Shown piece by piece: positions 26,654-51,400 of a DNA stretch of 64,000 nt; positions within the stretch are counted from its first letter, which is position 1, and every line of letters begins with the position of its first letter. The notes beneath the pieces are model-generated. The model was not told the DNA's origin and searched no databases. It saw only the letters and a program-made list of their open reading frames with translations. This stretch comes from Protonemura montana (lineage: Eukaryota > Arthropoda > Insecta > Plecoptera > Nemouridae), in NCBI GenBank assembly GCA_947568835.1, contig OX387603.1:14346651-14410650 (forward strand), read 5' to 3'. The position numbers and the translations under genes are program-made.

Positions 26654-26982
26654 TATAGTGCGTCTCAAAAACTCAGATATATCATTTCTTCAATATTATT
26701 AGGAGGGTCTTTGTTCGATTCGTGTTTATCCTGTCAGGTGTCAACATTTCAACTCTTCTCGACTGGACCATCTGAGCTGGATTGCCTACTAACATCCTTT
26801 CTTGTCAGGAAAATACCGGAAATAGAATTACAATCTACTGCAGAACGTTCGACTACGAATTCCTATCAAATAATTCCGACAGCTAACATGTTTCAGAGGT
26901 AAATATTGACTTCTGCAAACGCTTTTATAGAGAAAGACTTCTTGTTACATTCGATGCACCTTAGTTTTTGAGATACACTATA
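26654..26982 (+). mobile_element. Tc1/mariner-like MITE, copy D (intact ends)
   Basis: A 329-bp element bounded by 23-bp inverted repeats matching at 21 positions. The left end begins tatagtgcgtctcaaaaact, and the right end on the minus strand begins tatagtgtatctcaaaaact. Both ends start with TA, consistent with TA target duplication. The interior carries the same blocks as copies A and B (agggtctttg, gtcaacatttcaac, agaggtaaatatt). There is no transposase frame. A 91-codon minus-strand ORF just upstream is unrelated. Confidence 0.85.
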
Positions 26983-29900
26983 GGGGCGAGCAGCCGCTTT
27001 TTGGTTCTCACTGGGCAATCCGTGGGAATAGCGTTCATTCAACTAACTACACATGACTTTTCTCATTAACGGAAATCTAATTACCTGCAAGAACACATGC
27101 TCAATTTGAGTCATGAACTTCGTATGTATTTATAGTGATGTGGTATCTAATAATAATTTGCGAATAAGTCTTAATCGTTGTTTTCTGAAGTGATAAAACT
27201 CTTATCATACAGTTAATATGTCCTTATCAGCAACTCAATAAAGCTGTCGCCAAGAAATGGTTATCTTTAATTGTACTATATTTACACTTCAATTAAAATG
27301 CAGCTTCCGGTAATTGGAGAAGTTTATGTGCATTGATTATTGGCTGTATCGATAGAAGCTTCATCAATCTTTGAATAAATATAAACCGTTATACTGGTTT
27401 TTAGACTCATGTCTACTTTATCTAACCTTAGCACTAGTTTTAAAAAAATCTATTTGAACTGGGTTTTGAATGCTAAGTGAAGAACAACTAAATTTCCCAA
27501 CGTTTCGTAACTTGTACTAGTTACTTTATCAAGGGTTAGAGCAGTCCTGACAATTTTCCGGTAACAAAAGAACCACACAAATTAAATGAATTACCTAGTT
27601 TAAGCATAAACCGTTCTTTATTGATTTAGTCTCTGTAGTTTAATCTGAAACAAGGCTCTTAGAGATAGCGGAATCTTTGACTAAACACTGCACAGCCAAA
27701 AGGCATAAGATAACGCGGTGACCAAGGAGTTATGATGATGAGAATTGGTGCTAAGAATTAGCACTTAAATCGCGATCAACAGGCAGGCCCCCTCCGGGCA
27801 GGAAAAGTAAATCTACTAAACAATAATGAGTTTATTAAATTATCCTACCAGCATGATTCCAACACGTTGATAATAAGCATATTTCCTTTTATTGAATGAA
27901 ATACACAGCTTGCCAGCGTTTCATTGACGATTGCGTGTGAAAGTCTTAGATGTGTGTAGGTAGGCCCGGCTTGCTGTTGACCTTGCCGGCTCTGAGCTAG
28001 GGCCCAGAGGAGTTCTGTGCTGGAAAGATGAGGATGCTGATGGCAACTAGTATCTCTGAGATGCTGGCATATGGACCACTCCCCGTCCCAGCAGCAGTGC
28101 ACCCCACGCAAGAAGCGGCACCTACACACATTCAACATCCTACGCACACTCATTACACTTACACCTGGGTTACCTTTGAGCAAATAACCTGTTTCAATAT
28201 TATGCTGTAAACTCGTAGACAGAGTGGGCCCAAGCAACGGTCATTCATAGAAACGACATCCAAACGTAGAACGACGGAGAGATTTTTTTGATATGAAAAA
28301 TCGCCATTGCTCTAAACTTGAAAGGTAATTTCCTACCCGCGGATGAATGATGCATTTTAACGTGGGGAGAACTAGAAATTTTGCGATTGCGAAGTTGAAA
28401 GTAAAAGCGTACATGTTGCGTATAGCCTCATTTTTTTGTGGCTATGTAGGCATTTTTAATGCATTATTCAAATGCGCTTCATGACTGCTCATTATTATTG
28501 TTTTTTTCTTTCTTTTATTGGGCGCCCAGAAGCTAAAAGGACTTGTAACCTTTTTCGAAAAGCACTCGAGTTTTACTAGTTATTTCGTCATCGGTGTTGT
28601 TCCGAAGGGCTTGCCCCGAGTTATCAAAAGGTGTACGGTACAAACCAATTTCCATAATCCTTCGAGTTCTGTACCAAAAATTCGTCTATTATAATTAGTT
28701 TTTTTTTCGGCTAATACACGCGAAGGCGAACGACGACGCGCCTCTGTAGCTGTAGCTGGCCCCTGAAGAACAATCAAGAAGAATGCCCAATGAAATCAGG
28801 TTTCTCCAGAAGCACTTTAGACCTGAGATGCGGCGGAGTCTTGTCTTTGAAAACGTGGAACCGTGCTAATGGATCACGATTAGAAGATCTTTGTATAGGC
28901 ACGAATAATATAATAACAAATTAAAACTGGTGGAAGTGAAAATTGAAGATGCTATTATATACCCATGATTTGAGCTTGCTGGAAGGCGTCAGCCATACTG
29001 AGACAGATCACGGAAGTTCTTTCAAACATCACAGTTCGCGAGAGAAGAGGAGAGAGGTCAGAAGTTCAGAGGTCTACTTGAGGTGAAAAGCATTAGCGGA
29101 GGAAAGAAAATGTTTGTCAAAGGTCTGGCATCACTTCGCTCATCACTTGACTTTTCGGGCTAGTCGTGTTATTGGTTTTGTTCATTACTCTTGTCCTGCC
29201 ATAGACATGGTACTTGCAGAGCAGATACTTTACGTTCTAGTGCACCGATCAATCATCATTCGCCTCCGCAATTATTTTGGCACGTGGTTTTTACAAGACA
29301 ACACGGTTCCACCCACCTCGACGATTTTACCATATATATTCTTTTGCGTGCGTGTTTTGGACGAAACATGCAAGCTACATCACGCTATTGAACCTCCGTT
29401 ACCAGTATACGACTAAAAAAAACTAATAAAATGAACTAAACTAAAACTATTGGCACTAATTTTATTACTCATGCAAACAGATTGCAATCGCTGCAGCTAC
29501 TTTCAGATTGCCCTAAACTCTCTTCAACGTTGGTTGAGATTAATGTGTTGTTGATTTTTGAAACAGTAGCTCGGGCGTTGGTCGGTTTTGTCGACTGCTA
29601 TCCAGGCGAGATGATGTTGGCTGGAGGCTCTTATTAATTGGTCCAACTCTCTTGACGTGGTGGTTACCTTTTCAGATAGGATGCCACTGATAAACTTGTT
29701 ACATTGCTTCCAGAGAAATAGATCCGGTAAACTACATTGTTTTGTTCACGACTTGTTCGCTCGGAAATACTGTCGTCGTTTGTAACCGTAGTTCGACAGT
29801 TCATCATGACACGCGGTCAACCGACCGATCTTTTTCTAGTTATACTCTATCTGCTATGACTTATGAGTCATTCCAACAGACAGGTAATTGATTAACGCGT

Positions 29901-31634
29901 GAGTTGAAACCGCATGTGATTAATACTTATGATGGTGAAACACTCGAGGCTGTGCTCTAATTATATTTGGACATTCCGAATTGTTCGATTTTGTAAGACC
30001 AACCGTTAATTATGTAATAATTACAGAATGCCCTCGGTAAAAATCGAGCGTGGAGTTATTCCTAATCAAGATATGGTGATCTATACCTATATTTTAATCC
30101 GTATAAATGTCACACACATCAATGGACAATCATTTAATCCCAAATTGCTTCGAAAGTTGACTCATGTCATGTGGATTCATCACGTATGCCACGTGCTTCT
30201 CTCGGTGATCGTTTCTTCACGCGGTCTCCAAATAAGGATTCCGCCAATGGAAAACTAGTTGCCAGGACATTTTTTTTACAAATTACCAGTTCTACGTGTA
30301 CTAGACGTAACGTATGAAATTACTCGGTATCTACCTATACATTGTAAAATATCGATTCCGGTGAGACTGGCAAGACAAGTATTTCGATTGCCATGTGTTT
30401 GTCAAGTTTACTTCAATCTCCAGCTCTTTCGAGCGTCAAATCTACTGAATGGTCTGGTTGTGATAAAGGGGACACTGTTATCGTCTAATATTTGTATTAA
30501 ATATTTGTATTAGTCCTTCCACTATCGCACTGGCCAGAACTCCAATAGTATTGTCTTATAGATAACATGGGTAAAAATTCATCTGCCAATCTGTGCATGT
30601 GCAGTAGCTAGAAAACGACACCGTCCATAATAAAGTTACAAAGTTACAAAATCTTATGTCATTATAATCAAAGTAAGGAGATACAGACTAGTTTGCCAAC
30701 GCACCCCGCTGTGGCGATCTTGAATCAGCCTCCCTCGCACAGGGCGAGCCCCACACGTTTAAAGACCTTTCTATGGAGTTCCAAGCCAGTGAGCGAGGCA
30801 GTGTTTTATATCTGCACGATGTCTAACTGGGCAGATGCTTGGACTTACTTGGATCGGATCGTGCTTTATCGAGGGCAGCAAATTATCGAGCGTAACGCCC
30901 AACTCGTCATGGTTGCATGTTGGGTGCATCCTGATCCGAGGTGCAAGGGCACAAATAGTATCTACGGCATTTGGTGAAGAGTATATAGTTTGTCGTGATT
31001 AGGTAATGCACGCAACCTCAGTCGTTTTGTTTGAGGGTATGGGAGAAAAAGTTTAGCACTAATTGCGACTTGATGTGGATCTGGGAAGTCGTAACCCAAT
31101 TTGAATTACCACTTCTAGGTTATGACGTTTAAAATGATAGGCAAATGTCAACATAAATACACATATACTCTCTGACTGGAAACTGAATACTCACATGTAC
31201 TGCTGTAAATGTACGGTTCGTCACTTCTTTCCAGTTTACTTTTAGTAGCTTAAAACACCTATCGGATCCCAATTACTGCCCGAGAATGTCTTAGTCACTT
31301 TGACAGTTACGCCGACTAGGAAAAAACGGCCGTTCGAATTCAAATTTTTACGGTATAGTTCTGCAAGGTCACAGTTGGACATGTCGGAGAAGGGTTTGTT
31401 TACTATCTCAATCTGCTAAGGGCAGCAACCCAAAATTAATTGAATGTGACTTGGATCTACCGTCAAGATCATTAATCGCTCTTCTTTTAGATACAATTCG
31501 GTTCAGGTTATATTTTATAAAACTGAAACATCTTAATTTTATGATGCACCATTAGTCTTCGTTGAAAACTTAGTTTGCAACTGCACTCAATCAATCTGTA
31601 TTGTATTCTGTCAGTAATACCCGTTGGTCATCCG

Positions 31635-32016
31635 TCAAACGTTGAAAGAGGTCGTCAAAGAAAGTATAATTACTCTATTCAGACAGGAATGTATCCACAT
31701 GCCCCTTGACCCTATACATATCACGTGAACAATGACAATAACATTGTCGTTTTGGCACCAGTGGGGCGTCAACACATTGTCCTTCACCTTCACGCCTTGC
31801 AGTGCTAAATAATTGAGTAATGTCTGCATTGGCCGGGTTATTGTCGCCATCTTTTCCGTCCTTGTGGAGGACGAATGTTTTGTGGCAACTTGGCTGCAGA
31901 ATCTTGCTGACTCCTTGGAGGTGTAGCAGACAGTTGGATATGTTGTGATGTGACCGTTTGGGTGGAGTATTCCGGTGCCCACGTCCAAGTGAATCCCACG
32001 ATCGTTTCATTTGCAT
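31635..32016 (-). other. Unrecognised overlapping ORFs (possible degenerate gene)
   Basis: Two overlapping minus-strand frames of about 113 and 117 codons cover the same 380 bases. One reads through a segment with VGTGILHPNGHITTYP near its start; the other contains KTFVLHKDGKDGDNNPANAD. They are long for this AT-rich background and the composition is locally richer in GC. I do not recognise either product and there is no convincing exon structure. It could be a frameshifted relic of a gene or a mobile element, or chance. Confidence 0.2.
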
Positions 32017-32622
32017 AACGGTCGCGTTTTGAGCGGGAAAATTAGCAACGAAGACGCCCGTTTTATCATCTCTAGATCAAATGAAAACGTATGGTACGTG
32101 TTATGTTTGATTTGCATCAACGTTCAGGGTACTTGAACGACGTGATCTAAGTGTTATAGTGTGACTTGCCCAGTCATCCCGGTATTTCTCGCTGAAAATA
32201 AAAAATATAATCATCTTTGAATTATCCATGAGAAAATATTTACGAAAATGCGTGACCAAAAATTACTCGCTTTCATCGGCAACTTGATTTACCATCAATA
32301 AACTAAAACATTGAACTGTAATGCAAATTTCTTGGTGCATAATGTACCTTCAGTTTTCCACGATCTTCTCTTGTTCTAAGAAGAAGCACACAGAACAGCG
32401 ATTTAAATTAAGATCGCTAATAAATTATCAGAGAAAGCGCAGTCACTCCTCATTTATTATTAGGTTTATAATATCACGGTATCTGATTGTGTGTATTTTT
32501 ATAATAAATAGACCATAACGCTTAGCCTGTTGTTATTTGAAATCGATACATCATTTTTCTGTCAGTAAATCCACCTCTCACGAGAGGCCCTGATTTCGAA
32601 CTCAAAGAACACAAAGTGTAAT

Positions 32623-33479
32623 TCATTCATCGAATGGTGCACGGCAAAGAACCGCGCCTATTTGAGATGCGCCCCCCCACAGATGCTGCGGTGCATCCAT
32701 TCCCCATAGTTCGATACCATCTGAATTAGCCCGCAGGTCACAATCATCTAAATCTAGCACAAGTGAAAGGATCGATGCACACGAATGCAGGACAAATGCA
32801 TAGCTACAAGCTGCATTCACTGACTTTATTGTTGGGTTGAAATTCAGAAAATTATCAATAAGTGTAACTGCACACCTTAGCACCATGCAATTTGTATAAA
32901 TAGATGTGATAAGAATTCGTTTCAATTCTATTCTGATTCAATTTTAGCTCCATTTGAAACCAGTCAAGCATCTAAGGATACTATTCGTGGATAAGTACTC
33001 ACTAACACTTAAATACCATGCTTGCATCTTATTATCGAGTGATACTGCATGGTGCAGCTGAGATTTCAACAGATTGTACTTCGTGACTTGATGATACAGT
33101 TGAGGCAATCGAGATAGGATCTCAAACCAGAACAAGAATAACAATTATTTCTGCATCGAGTGCGATGAAATGGCGAGAGCTGAATAATATCGACAACACC
33201 ATTGATCTGTTAATCGACTTCACCTTTTTTTTACTAGATTAGTAAGTCGTGGGATTCACGAAGTTTTTGGAGTTCATGCCGAATGTCCATCAATTTGTCT
33301 ACAGAGGTTAAAAGGCTGGCACATTTATCGTTTCGAGTCGATGTAAAATAAGTTCGTTTTGTCATTATGTTACCATCCGTTAGGCGAAACACGTCTGTGG
33401 AAAATTGCATTTGATATACTGCAATCAAAGCTAGATCATGCCACGAGCCGTGAGATGCATCCATGTTTAGGAAATGCAC
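32623..33479 (-). other. Unrecognised minus-strand ORF cluster
   Basis: Three minus-strand frames follow each other: 33,479-33,234 (81 codons, with DKLMDIRHELQKLRESHDLL near its end), 33,144-32,944 (66 codons) and 32,925-32,623 (100 codons). Spacing and common strand suggest exons or fragments of one degraded gene, but I could not find donor/acceptor pairs that join them cleanly. No family is recognised. Confidence 0.2.
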
Positions 33480-35525
33480 TCGAGTGGGAATTTATGCTGT
33501 GGCTTGCCCCGGTCTCAGTCGACGTAAGCCAGAATCAAATTGTCTTCAGTAAAAGAAAATTACATGTCAATGGTTGAACGTTCTACATTTCTGATATGTC
33601 ACCACATCATTTGCCAATTGCAGTTTTGCCTTATTGGTGTCGTTCTTCTTCACCTTAAGTAGGTTGTTAAACTTCAAAACACTGTCGTGATCCATTCTTT
33701 CTCAACTGCTGCTGCCTGTTTTGGGAATAATTTGCGATAAGTACCTGTAAAAGATGCCCTAAGAAACCCACACGCATCTCACTGGTGGTACGTGTCATGG
33801 GTGAGCAGATCGAAGAAAACTTAATCTAATAATTTGATCGCAACCACGCCCCTAATCTTCAAAGTCGCGGATTAGCAAAGACCTAGCACAACCGATGCAT
33901 TGCAACGAAACGAATCCACCAGCGTGATTTGAAAATTATAACATACTTTTCTTATATAGGTTCGCGCGTTGCAAGCTATCTCGATTCAGGTGGAATGTTG
34001 TTTTTCTGTCTTATAGTACCTGTATATAAAATATGTTATTAATGTAGACAAGTTAGACTGCTGCACTTGATTTTTGTCGGCATCGGTTAAAAGTTTATGA
34101 CACGATAGATCTACTTTTGAACCGGAAGGAATGTGATTTTTTTTCTACAGAGTTTTAATTAAGCTCGAACGAGATATTGTTGCACGTCTTTTGGTTCGCC
34201 GTTCTTTTAGATCAAGCGCAAATCCATATTATTTTATTTGTTTCTCCCGTCAAAGAGCGAACAACACATTTTCGTTGCCAAGTGCACATTAAATTTGGTT
34301 CGTTGTACGAACACAATGAAAATTTTAAATCAGTTCCATATGTGTATGAAAATCAAAGCAAACGTGTAATGTTAGAGGTAAATTACCCAAAAACGCTTCT
34401 TTATGCAGTCTAGCTTGTAAAGAAGATACCAGCCCAAGGACTGCCAGCATTGCTACCAATTCTTAATGTATTAACAATGTATTAACAATTTCAGTTACGA
34501 TTCCAAAATACTTATCATATCTGCAAAATAAATTGGCGGATTTTTTCTTATAACTGCACAAAAAGAAAAGATATTACCACTGCATAATTTTGAGAGCAAA
34601 AGGAAATGGCGGACATCAGTGAGAATAATGTAGTGTTTTAAAAAATAACAGTTGCCCACAAGTTATCCCAAAACGACCGGTGGCACCTCTGCCGGAAAAG
34701 TATGTTTTCTGGCGATCCCTCAGACAAGCAGGAAGTTGAAATCTCTCACAATGTCTGCTCTGCGTTATAAATATGCCTCCATCAACGTTACGGGCAGTAC
34801 CCATCTCGATTGATACTAATTTTCTGATTGAACGCTCTTTTTATTCAAGCATATCATTTTCTGAAGACGAGCATTAACCTTTAATTTCTTTTCGTCTGTA
34901 TAGGACATGCCATTGAAACGTAAGTTTGGATGTTCGCATTCTTTCAAACACCTTTCAATACTTGATTTTGACCGGTGATTTTGAACTCTTTGATTTCGAT
35001 TTGAATTCGGACGGACGAACTTGTTTTGTGCAACGACCTACTTGGAGCTCGGGTAAATGGATGCGGTTTACCGTGGATCAAGCCAAGTGAAGCTAATTGT
35101 GATCGTTTCTATAGGATTATTGACGCTTTGCAAATTGAATGTATTGCCGTTACGATGCACAAGATGAGCAGTTCTAAGAAAGCATCAATTATGAGCGCAA
35201 AGTGATTTAAATTAAGGTAATCTCAATCCCGTACCATACTCGCACATAACGGTGGGTTTTTGGGGTTTTTGGGACAGCCCCGTATCACGCCTTGACTGAA
35301 TGCACTCATTTCAAAGCTTCCCCAACAAAATTCCAATAAGAATAATCGTTTGTAGCAATCGTTTATGTTATTATAGCTGTTGCGACTTACTTCGAGTGCC
35401 CTGCATCAATTACAATCTCTATTGCATTTAACTGCATTTATAGCAGAGTTTAGAATTATCTTGGTATGATCGTTCAATTATCATTTGCAACTGCATTACT
35501 CGAAAGTTTACGACATTTTTTTACA

Positions 35526-35547
35526 GCCGACTGTACGGACAGTCGGC
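35526..35547. repeat. Perfect 9-bp hairpin flanked by T runs
   Basis: gccgactgt and acagtcggc form a 9-bp perfect stem around a 4-base loop, with T7 on each side. It looks like a bacterial intrinsic terminator but sits in a eukaryotic intron. It is more likely a palindromic transposon end. Confidence 0.7.
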
Positions 35548-36213
35548 ATTTTTTTGCGAATGCTATACTAGAGTTATGAAAACATGAAACTGCATGACCA
35601 AACTGCAATCCAGGGATTGTTGCAGACGAAATAAAACGCATCGTCTGCACCTGCGCACGTAATGTAAAACAAACGTGCCGTTCTCTCGCGGGAAAAATTC
35701 GTGTCCAGACATCACTTATTTCAAATCTAATGCAATCTAACTTGTGGCCGAAGGCTTGTACGATGGCAATAACGGAAAGCTTTATTTTAAAAGTGGATTG
35801 ATACTAGAATTGTAATTTCTATTAGTATAATTACAGGAAATATGTTATTTGTACGTAATTATATTGGATTTGGCTTTGGAAACCTTGCAACTTTTTACGG
35901 CTCATTATTCAACTAGGCAAATTTTTCTAGAACAGTTTTAAAGTAAGGAGATTTTTTTTCGTTCCATGTGTCAACTTTTAGTTGCTACTTCCTTAGCAGA
36001 CCAGAGAACGCTTTTTACTTCTGCGATTATTCTAAGTGGTTCACTTCTAAACACTTTGGGCAACAGTTCATTCAAAATGACGTGACGCAAAATTAGCATC
36101 AAGCATATACACACTCGAGTTTTCTAGCTCAAGATAACCACTCATGAGATATTTATAAAACGGATCTGCGTTTAATTTTTGACTGATTCCATTTTTCTCC
36201 TTGTTTGTTGCAG

Positions 36214-47912
<11,699 letters not shown>

Positions 47913-48256
47913 ATCCGAGTCCGACCAGGTATTGACCATCAAACTTGCTTGGAAAGAGTTACATCATATTACATGTCGTTTTACTGGAAAATAGCCAAAC
48001 CTAAAGGAGGTAATTTTTATAATATCTGCTGTTTTTAAGAGATGTATCAGGTTTGGTTTGGTGGGTAGGCCTAGGCAGAAAATTTGCTTTAAATATCATT
48101 TCAGTATGCCACATATGCAATTATATGATCAACACTCAAAGAGTGTTGGATTAAACACGCTAGAAAGTCTTAAGCCCCATTACTCACATTGGCTAAAAAA
48201 AATGTGTACTCATCTGGATGGAATTATCTACTGACTACCTGTAAATACCTATTCAA

Positions 48257-48262
48257 AATAAA
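48257..48262 (+). terminator. Poly(A) signal of rols
   Basis: The first canonical AATAAA after the rols stop codon (345 bases downstream), within attcaaaataaaaccataac. It is the likely end signal of the rols transcript. Confidence 0.6.
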
Positions 48263-48300
48263 ACCATAACACTGTTTTGGATAACTTTACAAATTGTAAA

Positions 48301-48306
48301 TTTATT
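48301..48306 (-). terminator. Poly(A) signal of EME1
   Basis: tttatt on the plus strand is AATAAA on the minus strand, 134 bases past the EME1 stop. It lies only about 40 bases from the opposing rols signal, so the two 3' UTRs probably overlap or abut. Confidence 0.55.
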
Positions 48307-48439
48307 TATACACCTCTATAATAATCGTTATTCTAGAAACCCAACAATAGTATAGGCACTTGAAACATTTCAGTGTCGTAACATAAATAGGATGTAACAT
48401 TGGAAGAAATCTTAGCTCAGGTTTTACCACTCAGCGATT

Positions 48440-51400
48440 TTACCCTAAGATTTTATCTCCATCCATCGACGTGAAAAACACGTAGATCTTTTTGCTGAGC
48501 TCAGGTCCTACCCGGCGAACAGAAGAGAGGGTTCCCACCCCTCGGCGAATCTACCAAGAAATAATTAATTTTAGCTGCAGGTTTTTGTGAAAGTAGGTAA
48601 TATTACAAGTATCATTTTAATTTCAGAGATCCCTTACCTGTACATCTTGCAAAAGTTTTTCACCTTCTCCTTGAGATGAGCAAAGATCATATGCCTGAAA
48701 ATATGCAAAATTAATAAGTTAATTAAAAATAATTTTGAACTATTCTGAGACCATTCTTCTGAAGTAATTACAATTAATTATTCATTGATTAGTGTGATTG
48801 ACACACTGTTCTGACAGCAGGCCATGCGACACTGGTCTAATTGGTGTCCGTAAATGAGTGGATGATAATGAGGATAATGATAAATCAAACCTAGCCTAAA
48901 AGATTGGTGGGGAGGGGGGGGGGGGGGAAACTCGGTGTCAGCATGTAGCCTACTCCTGTCGAAAAGCACCAAAGGGGCCACCTGCTGAACATCCCTTCCA
49001 AAAGGAAGTTAATTCCAATGCCTAACCCAGCGCAGTGTTGCTTGACGTCGATGATCTCACAAGAACCTGTGTTTCCAAAGCGGTTGGTAATTAAAAAAAT
49101 ATGCAAAAATAAATTATAAGATCTTCACAATGACAAGGAATACGCCCAAACGTTAACGATCAAGCCCAACTCACAACACCGACTTTCAGCTCTCTGGTAA
49201 GTTGCACTCCATTTTTTTCCCACCACCATTAATGAACTGCATAATAATAGCAGGTACTTCGTGCACAACAAAGCATCAACTTCATTGGAGTCTATCTTCA
49301 CCTGAAACAGTGATTGAGGAGAAGTGTAAACAGCTGTAATTGCTTCCGCAACTTCCAAACCAGCCAGGTTGAACTCGCAAATTTGTTGCTGCCACAGACG
49401 AGCAATTCCGAGACCGTTCTTGTCCACTCGCACACAATCTTTGTTGTCGCTCTCTCCAAACCAATCCAATTTCAAGTCTTCCTTTTTGGCCTTTTCTAAT
49501 CTGAAGAATTTAAAATAGCATGGTCAAATCCTACATGTTGTAAGGATTATAAGGTTGTTTCCATATCACGACACAATATGAAATGGACAAACTTGAAAAT
49601 TTAAAAATAATTGCAGATAAATTATTATTATCAACACTATAACCGTCTCAAAAATTGATGCTCAAATATTTTTGAGACGGTTATAGTGTAGATAATAATA
49701 AAATACCCCGCGCATTGCAAGCGTTTGCAAATAAAATAAGATTTCATCACAGATTTCATCTAAAAATTGCAGACATTCCTTTTGCTGGTTGTGATTTAAA
49801 TTTTGACATTTCAATACATTTTTTTAGTTGCTCAGCTACTGGTTATTTCTTGAACATTCTCATAGGGAAAAGGCCAAGGTACGCATTTACATTCTATGAA
49901 CAATTGACAGTGCTTAATATTTGTGGTCTTTAGTTTAGTACTCACCTGTAAGGAATCTCAGCAACAGCTTTCGAGAACTGTGCAATTAGTGTTGCCAGTT
50001 CTAGCGAGGTCTCCACTAACCTATGATCACAGCCGGTGAATAATTGCACTTCGACCAATGCTTCCAAAAAATCTTCTCGTGAAACCCTCTCACTTGCCTT
50101 CCCCTTTTTAGCCCTAGAAGTGAAATAGCCAGTTGAAGGCACGGGTTCTGCTGCTAACTTAACTTATCATACAACATATCGTATATTATTATTTAGTCAT
50201 ATTCCGACCAACACTAAGTCATGACAGAAAATGTGCTAACAACCAGAACATTGAATTATAACTTATAAATATTAACGGAACACACCTAAAATACTTTTCT
50301 GTGCCATGAATTACCAGAGCAAGTTTAGGTTTGTTGATAACATCTTTAACCATTTGAACTTCATGGTAGAGGCTTCGAGCCTTAACCAAAGTAATCACCT
50401 GCTCCATAGGTATCAAAAATAATGCAACATCTTCATCCTGAAAATAATATCCACCTGTTATTAATTTAAAATTGTTTGGTATCTCTTTCTTTGTTTAGAT
50501 CGAAAGCATCTGTCGAAAGCAAGTAGAAAATGCAATTTACAATCACTAAATATCTACTTACATTTATTCTTGTATTGTGGTCGATTGTAAATTTCCGGGT
50601 CCAAGTGAGTGTAAAGGGAATAATTTGTGTTTTTTGGTCGTAGGCTACTTCCACTTCTTTCAGTGAGGCTTCAAAATCGCCTCCAAAGTCCTCTTCAAAA
50701 AATTTGGGGTCTATGATAGCCGTAAGATACTGCAAATAAATGTATACGCAATTGTAGATCATAGACACATACATTTTAGAATAGATTCGAGTCCTGGAGA
50801 CATTTCAACCCGTTTTACAGGTATGTTGTAGATACCTTAATTATGGTATATTATAAGATAAACAATTTTCATGGTATGAATAAGATTAAAACAATTTGTT
50901 TCTTGCCCTTTGCCAAGTCAGCATCACACCACCAAATAAAAAATAAACATACAAATTCAAATTTTTTGTTTTCGTACAGTTGTTTAGATTCAATATTGAA
51001 TATAGATTCTAGCTGATGTTCAACCACAGAATTTTTGTGTTGAAAACCACAGGACATATTATGGTACCGACATCAAAAGCCTGGGTATATCTTGCTAGTG
51101 TTTATAAGCAAAGATCATTTTCATTGTAGCAAGCAGCTTATCTTTCCTGTGGCTGTATGGTTGAATTGTTCATAGCAATAAACTGAGATACCTTGATAGT
51201 TTGCTGGAGAGACAGCCAATATTAAGGGGTTTTAGATTTATACTAAATTATGAAAAAAAATGTTTCTAGAGTTGTTCCAAAATTTCCGAAAAAAAAAAAT
51301 GTACATTGTGAAATTTGCAGCAAGCCTATAATCGTGTCGTAGCCCTTGCCTACAACAAGTTTTTTTTAGTGCAAATCACTGCTTTTAGGCTCATTTAGCG

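Larger units (their letters stand above)
23397..36213 (+). other. Putative 12.8-kb first intron of rols
   Basis: If exon 23,348-23,396 is correct, this whole interval is intron 1. It holds the CAAATT repeat, a tRNA-derived SINE, an intact MITE, two unrecognised ORF clusters on the minus strand and a perfect hairpin, each listed separately. Otherwise I see nothing in it. The acceptor preceding 36,214 is tttgttgcag. Confidence 0.45.

Noticed and set aside
27845..28237. 130-codon minus-strand ORF as a gene
   Set aside because: The sequence has no domain or homology I recognise and no start or splice support; probably chance.
35521..35560. Rho-independent terminator as evidence of bacterial DNA
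   Set aside because: All surrounding genes are intron-containing animal genes, and the hairpin has T runs on both sides, so it is not directional.
49942..50142. 66-codon ORF as a separate small protein
   Set aside because: It is the fourth coding exon of EME1 (49,946-50,113) with the expected splice sites.
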